In this document: positions 57,118 through 64,000 of the stretch, one piece after another
Numbering within the stretch: position 1 is the first letter of the stretch
Layout: each line of letters begins with the position of its first letter
Assembly: GCA_030374735.1 (NCBI GenBank)
Contig: JASCIV010000001.1
Span: 62,001 to 126,000 of the forward strand
DNA length: 64,000 nt
Reading direction: 5' to 3'
DNA from: Gracilaria caudata
Taxonomy: Eukaryota > Rhodophyta > Florideophyceae > Gracilariales > Gracilariaceae
Made by a program: the position numbers and the translations under genes
The notes under the pieces: model-generated
What the model saw: the letters and a program-made list of their open reading frames with translations, nothing else
The model's database searches: none
Told to the model about the DNA's origin: nothing

Positions 57118-60100
57118 AAATCTTGTTCCTCGGAAGTGCCGATCAATCGCACGTGCCTCAGCCCCCTGAGAAGACGAAAAACCCGAAGTCAACTCGCATT
57201 TTGTTGAATGTAGTAATGTCATTAATCCTGACGAGATGTGTCTAATGTTATGTCCGCCCGGCTCTGGCAGCAGCTTTTTGCTTTCTCCTGTTTCTGGTCG
57301 CCAACTTGGCTCTAGTGTCAAATGGGATGGTTACGTGCATTATAACGGCCAAGATAGGCTTGGAGGTGTTGTCAACCCCACTCATTATATCCAGCTTGTC
57401 GGTCAACGTGATGATCACATCGTACAGCCTTCCGTACGTCACACCCTGGAGTTTTTGGCTGTTCGCAAGTGGCCGAAATGGATGCCCCATGTCGAAGCTT
57501 TGCGTAGGAATGACGTCTTGCTTACTGCGCGTATGTTGCGCATTGAACGTGTGTTAGATACCATTGTTGGCAATGATATTCTTCGTGGCGTCAGAAGTGC
57601 CGAGAAAAAGCGTACTACCATTGCTGAGATGCTTATCGGGATGAATGCTGGCGTGATTGTCATTGATAATTGGTCAAAGGGCCTTCGCTGTTCGACTACG
57701 TTTCGTCTGTGTTCCCGGAACGCTAGTTTTTTGCACTGTTGCGCTAGTCGTTGCAACTGTTCCGCTAGTTAATTTTTTGAGTAATTCCCTGTATCTCCTA
57801 TTACAAAAGCGCTAGATGCGGCCTCTGTTCTTCTAGATTTTTTCTGAAAAATTAACTTGCAGCTATTACATCTGTGCTAGTTGGCGCGTGCATGAGAAAC
57901 TACTCCGTATTACATCTGTGCTACTTCACACATGGAGGGTACCCTGGCCACTATTACATCTCTGCTAGTTTAACGATGCAGTACAAACTCCACGCTTTTC
58001 CTTTCTTGCTAGTTCAGTCCCTAGTTTCTACTAGCCAGGCCTGAAGTTCACACTCGCATGCTTTCCCATCTTTGCTAGTTCATGAGTCTAGATGTGGTCG
58101 TTAGCATCACAAAATCTATGCGTGAGTTCGCTGAAACCGCTCGAAGCCCAGTGATTACTTCCATGCAAGCTTCGGGTACGGACGTTTACAATGTGTTCGA
58201 CACCGTGTGCGTCCTGGATCAGGGTCACGTAATCTTCTTCGGACCCCAAGGGGAAGCAGAGAACTACTTCATGAGCATTGGCTTCCAATTTCCGCCGCAG
58301 CGCTCTGTCCCGGGTTTTATAGCAACCGTGGCAAACCACGAAATGCGCGATGAGTACCTCAAATCACAAGCCGATCTAGCTTCATTGAAGCAGGTCCCTC
58401 CACGTACGTATGAGAAGTTTGCCGAACGCTTTGCACAAAGTGAGCTTGCTGCTCAACTTCACACCAAAGTAGATGATGCTGAGGCATTGGCGCCTGAAGT
58501 TGAGCATGATGTTCCAGAATCGTTGCTTGCTCTTGCTCGCAAGGACAGTTTGCAGAAGCCACGTTATCAGATCAAAGCAATTGGGAAGCAAAATGTACTG
58601 TACCTCGGAGCTACGCGAAAGAGTTTTGCTGCAGAAGTCGTACAAAACCTTATCCTTGGTTCAATCCTTGGGTTTATATTCTGGCAACTGCCGAAAAATG
58701 CTAGCGGGGCTGGTAGCATAAGAGGTATTGTCTTTCTGAGTCTACTGTTCATAGGCTTGGCAGCACTGGCTAAGATTGACGACCGACACGAAGAGAAAAC
58801 CTTCTTCGTGAATCAAAAGGATTCGTCGTTCTTCTTTTGTTGGCCTTACATGCTCACCATGGCCTTCTTCGATATTAAGCTGTTCGTGCGACAGTCTTCA
58901 TTGTTCTACTCTCCTTTACGGCTGGAATAAGCATAGGTAGCAGTGGCCAGCGGCTCTTATATAAAATCCTTATTGTCACGTTGCTGTCATCGATCATGAA
59001 TTCCTTGACCAGGTTCCTCGTAGCCGCTACCGACGATCCGGACGCTGCGCATGAAGCTGGCGGAATTCTCACCATATTATTCGTTTTGTTTGTTGGCTTC
59101 ATGAAGCCCCCGGGTAAGATCCAAGAATGGTTGATATGGATATGCTGGCTGGACCCTATTCACTATGTGTATGAAGCTATGGTCTTGAATGAGTATGAAC
59201 GACTTCAGTTTTCCTGTGAACCAGAAGAGCTTTAACTTCCTAACCCTGAAACTCCGTTTGAATTCCATGTTTGCCCGGTGACGAATGGCGAGGATTACCT
59301 GGAAAACAACTTGGGCGTGACTATCGACAACATTTTCAGTTTGTACTACTTCATTGTTCTTATTGGATTCTTTGTGCTCTTCTTTTCCGTGAGCGCTTTG
59401 GTGACTGCTCTATCCAAGCCATCAGGTCATGCCTATAAATTTCGTTTGCAGCGTCGCGAAGATGAGTCATTAGAGAGTACAATCATCAACTCCACAATCG
59501 TTGATTTGCGAAAAGAAGCGAAGGGCAAGAATCGGTCCACGTTTTCTGGAGTAAAGTACACAGTGAATGACGGAAGAAAGGAGCCTCTAGCAGGTATCAT
59601 TGGTCATTCGTTGAGTGGAAAGGCAGTATTATTAATGGGAGAAAGTGGCGCTGGGAAGTCAACATTGTTGGACGTGTGTGCGTTGAGGACGACAATGAAG
59701 AGCGGAACGGCAATGGAAGGAAATGTTCGTTTGAACGGAAAGCCTGTTTCGAAGGAGTTGATATCACACTTCACTGGATACTGCGAACAGAACGATATTC
59801 ATATGAAAGAAACAACAGTGCGTGAGGCAGTTGCATTCCGCGCCAGGTTACGACCTTCGTGTACTATCTTAGAAAAAGAGAAATGCAGTCGCGCCATGGA
59901 GACTATTGAGTTATTGGGGCTTTCGCCGTACTCTGATATTCTCCTAAAGGCCCTTTGAAGTGCGGAGCTCAAACTGTTGAAAATGCTTTTGGAAGTAGTT
60001 GCCGATCCGCTGGTATACTTTCTTGATGAACCCACCAGTCGTATGTCAGCGTACAGCGCTTTGGTTGTCGCAAACGCTCCTCGAAAAATTGCGGATACAG

Positions 60101-61446
60101 GGACTTGTGTGGTCTGCACCGTGCCCGAACCGAGCAGAGAAGTGTTCAGTAGGTTTGATCAGGTTTTGCTTCTCACACAGGGCGGCAAGGAGGTGTACTT
60201 TGGAGATATCGGTGATGACGCTGCAACCATGAAGACGTACTTTGAGTCAAATGGGGCAAACCAACTGGTTGGTGAAACAAATCCCGCTGACTGGATGCTG
60301 GATGTCATCGCGGACGAAAGTCAGAACTGGGCCGATGTCTGGGAGGCTAGCAAAGAGGAAGCAGAACTTGACTCCGAACTGGAGAGGTTCGAGGAGTCTG
60401 ATTCAGACGGTACGAAGCAAGAAAAATTTCAAGGTATTGGCTTCGGCGTGCAGATGAGGGCAGTAATCAGCAGACTCTTCTGGAGGTACTGACGCCTTCC
60501 GGAGTACAATTTCACAAGGGTCGTTCTTAAATTTATGATCGCTTTGATTGTCAGAATATTGTTCCTGCGTGAGATTGAAAACACCCAGCTTGGACCCTCA
60601 CTAGCGTTCTCGGCGTTGTTCTTGACTGTGATACCAGTAATCTGAACTCATAAAATGTGATTCCACCAGCAGTGGCTGGGCGTTCTGTGTTTTACAGAGA
60701 GACTGCATCCGGGACATATTTACCACTTGGGTTTCATATTGCGCTGGGAATCGTTAAGCTTCCAATTACAGCCTTTACAATAACTGTTTTCACCGTGGTG
60801 TTCTACTTTCTTGTTGGTCTTGACTAGTCGGGGTTTGGTTACTTCTTTCTGGCTGCCCAACTAATCTATAATTTCTTTGTCATGTTTGGCGTGATGCTTG
60901 CCAGCATCACTCCAGACCAAGCACTCGGGGGGACTATAGCGAATTCTGTCATGTCCGTGTTCAGTGTGTTGTCCGGTTTCTTCATTCGAAAGGAGCATCT
61001 ACCTGTATGGTGGCGATTGAGTACTTTGGTCAATTCTTTGTACTACTACCTTACAGGACTTGCTCAGAATCAAATGAGCGATCAGCCTTTCACATGCGAA
61101 CCGTCAGAGCTCGTACGATTACCGTTTACCTCCTCGACGTCAATCGTGAACTGCGCAGACATACCATTATCAGGCCCAGGTGACCCGTATGGAAGTTCAG
61201 TCCTCGGTAATGATTTGTTCTCCACATTTTGTCGAGTTCCTAAAGGAGAGGTCCTGATCCAATCATTTGGAGCGGAAGACGTGAAGAAATGGGTGAGCTT
61301 GGTTGCGATCTTGTTGTTGCCGTACTCATCTGTCGCACTGTACCAGGTATTGGGTTTTTTGAAGCTCCGCGAAGCTCCTCTCGCCCCGATCCGCCCCTAT
61401 GCAGCACGCGCCATGACAAATCACGTTCGCTCAATCAGTGGAAGAG

Positions 61447-61469
<23 letters not shown>
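57118..61469 (+). pseudogene. PDR-type ABC transporter, split by a repeat and many breaks
   Basis: First nucleotide-binding domain: MCLMLCPPGSGSSFLLSPVS has lost the Walker A Lys. It continues with QRDDHIVQPSVRHTLEFLA and IDNWSKGLRCST, is cut by the 400-bp repeat (57,704-58,103), and resumes SLDVVVSITKSMREFA ... VCVLDQGHVIFFGP. Membrane domain 1 spans about 58.6-59.5 kb with shifts at 58.93 and 59.23 kb (GGILTILFVLFVGFMKPPG, IDNIFSLYYFIVLIGFFVLF). Second nucleotide-binding domain: LLMGESGAGKSTLLDVCALR (Walker A intact), YCEQNDIHMKETTVREAVAF, a stop in the signature region at 59,956-59,958, YFLDEPTSRMSAYSAL (Walker B), then ETNPADWMLDVI. Membrane domain 2 ends at 61,469. Exporters of this family pump lipids and drugs. 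The gene is clearly dead. Confidence 0.9.
57704..58103. repeat. 400-bp dispersed repeat, copy 2, inside the ABC transporter
   Basis: Partner of 11,719-12,117 with the same GCTAGT-type motif array. It interrupts the ABC transporter between the Walker B-adjacent NWSKGL and SLDVVVSIT, two segments that are contiguous in the family, so it is a true insertion into the gene. A clean target duplication is not visible. Confidence 0.8.
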
Positions 61470-62528
<1,059 letters not shown>

Positions 62529-62540
<12 letters not shown>

Positions 62541-63161
62541 ACGAAAAGGGTGACTTGCGCTGCAGGTAGCATAGTGCGAGAAGAGGGTTTCCAATGTCTT
62601 CTTGGGTGATATCTGTCGGGATGTGCTGAATGGAAAGCTCGTCGAGGAAGCCATCTCCGGCCAGAACACACTGGTACTGGACACCACGTGGTGAGTCGAT
62701 TCGTCTACCAAAGTCACGCGGGATACTTCGACAAAAACAAATGCCGCAGAAGGCGTTTCACTGACACTAACCGCGGAGATAGATCCATCAATTCGAATTC
62801 TACCGTTTCTGAAGCTCTTCATAATTTTCCTCTTAGCGATCGCTTTCGTTCTATAGTTGTTGTCGTGCGAAGCAACCTCCTCAATGGCTGATGGTGAAAA
62901 TGGTTGATCGTGATTCATTCCCACCTGGGTCAGAAACGGAATCGTCAGTTCACCTCCATAGTTGTGCTTGATCCGACCGTAGATAATTCGCTCACTTTGG
63001 TTCAAGGTACGTCTGAATAGCCTGTCGATTTCGGATAGGTATCTTGATGTCACTCCATTTATTCTGTAATCGAAACGAAAGAAGTCTCTAAGTCCCCACT
63101 GCATATTTATCGAACCTTGTCCAATGATGTCAAAAAATGGACTGTGGTCGCTGAACACCAA
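62529..63161 (-). other. Open minus-strand frame, unknown
   Basis: About 210 codons are open, with plausible protein composition (FRFDYRINGVTSRYLSEIDR, FLTQVGMNHDQPF) but no family motif. The plus strand in the same place has a possible alternative (VLNGKLVEEAISGQNTLVLD, later ILPFLKLFIIFLLAIAFVL). I cannot decide which strand, if either, once coded. Confidence 0.25.
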
Positions 63162-63400
63162 TGTGTCATCTTCCTTAAGAACAAGTTGGTTGTAGTCAAT
63201 TGGTGATTAATTGTTTCAACGTTCTTCACCATTAACAAATGCTCAACATTTAAATCTTTGATTTACGCGGCCGTGGAAAATCAGAGGGACAAGATGCATC
63301 CTAGAAACGTGCTGAAAAAGATGTTAAGAAGTTTATCGCTGTTATCTGCTTTCGCCATTCTTTGATGAGCTATAACGAGCGTATCAAGCATTCAAGTCTG
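63162..63400. other. No supported gene
   Basis: Nothing recognisable apart from degenerate sequence that may be the 5' continuation of the polymerase fragment to the right. Confidence 0.2.
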
Positions 63401-63778
63401 GTCCGGTCCGAGCTTAAGATACGACAGTGTCAAAGAAGAATGCTGAAAGATGAAGGATAACAACGGCGTCAAGAGTACATGCCGTTTTTCGATATGGGTA
63501 TTGTTCCTGACTTGATTTTGAATCCTCATGGATTTCCCGGTTCAAAGAAGATAGGAAAGATGATTAAGTTCATCGCGGAAAAGCAGTGGTTGTTCGAGGG
63601 ACGTTGCGGAGACGGAACTGCCTCCCATGGAGACAAAGTTGAGGTGTGTGCGGAGAGCTTGGTACGAGCCGGATACAACTACAACGGAAAGAACTTCGTG
63701 TACAGTGATATGTCTGGAGAGCCTTTTCGAGCATTTTCTGGACCTATCTTCGCAGTTCTAGTTCACTGCATGCTGTGA
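63400..63778 (+). pseudogene. RNA polymerase III second-largest subunit (RPC2) fragment
   Basis: PFFDMGIVPDLILNPHGFPG matches the hybrid-binding region of second-largest RNA polymerase subunits (M-P-F-x-x-x-G-x-x-P-D-x-I-x-N-P-H-G-F-P-S-R-M). The family's Ser-Arg-Met is changed to Gly-Ser-Lys-Lys. GKMIKFIAEKQWLFEGRCGD and ESLVRAGYNYNGKNFV followed by SGEPFRAF agree better with the Pol III member (H-G-Y-N-Y-x-G-K-D) than with Pol I or II. The frame ends at 63,778. The 5' two thirds of the gene is missing, and key residues are altered, so it is a dead fragment. Confidence 0.75.
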
Positions 63779-64000
63779 GCGTCGTCGCCCGCGGCACAGA
63801 CAGTATCATCAGCAAGTACAGGTCTTGCGATCCAGCGCTCGGCCGACAGCCACCGGACTGCACCGGCAGACAACAAACAGTCCTCACGCAGCACTAGAGC
63901 CAACCATTTTCCCAAAGTTACGGGTCTAATTTGCCGACTTCCCTTACATGCATTTTTCATATCGAGCAGAGGCTGTTCACCTATCAGAAATTGAAACACA
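63779..64000. other. No supported gene at window end
   Basis: A short minus-strand frame (63,763-63,999) has no motif. Nothing else is seen. Confidence 0.2.

Overview
ORGANISM. This is eukaryotic nuclear DNA with low gene density. Most recognisable genes are broken, and much of the sequence is transposon-derived. The pieces are ordinary nuclear genes (alpha-COP, a PDR-type ABC transporter, RNA polymerase III second-largest subunit, a uroporphyrinogen decarboxylase scrap). They also include plant/algal-type ketol-acid reductoisomerase and a Shewanella-like phosphatase relative. Genes are mostly intronless, but one minus-strand stretch has short introns with GTAAGT/GTGAGT donors and ACTAAC branch sites. 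I infer an alga, most likely a red alga with a transposon-rich genome. This is inference, not identification.

LAYOUT. 0-11.7 kb: mostly decayed DNA, with a coiled-coil pseudogene, a phosphatase remnant with lost catalytic motifs, and a decayed multi-pass membrane protein. 11.7-21.2 kb: a 400-bp dispersed repeat, hairpins, a small multi-intron transcript, GGCC-rich repeats, and a CACTA/TNP2-type DNA transposon with a divergent accessory gene. 21.2-27.3 kb: eroded host-like genes (copine/C2 protein, two alpha/beta hydrolases, an aminoglycoside-phosphotransferase-like kinase). 28.2-42.3 kb: the most interesting part. It holds a second CACTA-group (Plavaka-like) transposase, a convergent basic/coiled-coil gene, a DNA methyltransferase fused to a SET domain, a 166-bp near-perfect palindrome, and a divergent ~1,200-residue gene. 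That last gene has a ParB/sulfiredoxin-like motif, a zinc-finger-like motif, a 2-oxoglutarate-dioxygenase-like HxD...H...R region and an acidic tail. 42.4-53.5 kb: an NAD-binding reductase-like pseudogene, several unknown genes with nonsense codons, and a GC-rich alpha-COP fragment. 53.5-56.6 kb: a Copia retrotransposon remnant. 57-64 kb: same-strand remains of a PDR ABC transporter (split by a second copy of the 400-bp repeat), ketol-acid reductoisomerase and Pol III RPC2.

HOW IT FITS. The 28-42 kb block may be one large DNA transposon, or a nest of elements. It would carry a DNA/chromatin-modifying set: DNA methyltransferase plus SET writer, and ParB-like plus dioxygenase-like protein, transcribed divergently from a palindrome. 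Single in-frame stops (TAA, TAG and TGA) or single frameshifts interrupt nearly every long gene, so this copy is probably dead or dying. Draft-assembly indels could explain some of the frameshifts but not the nonsense codons.
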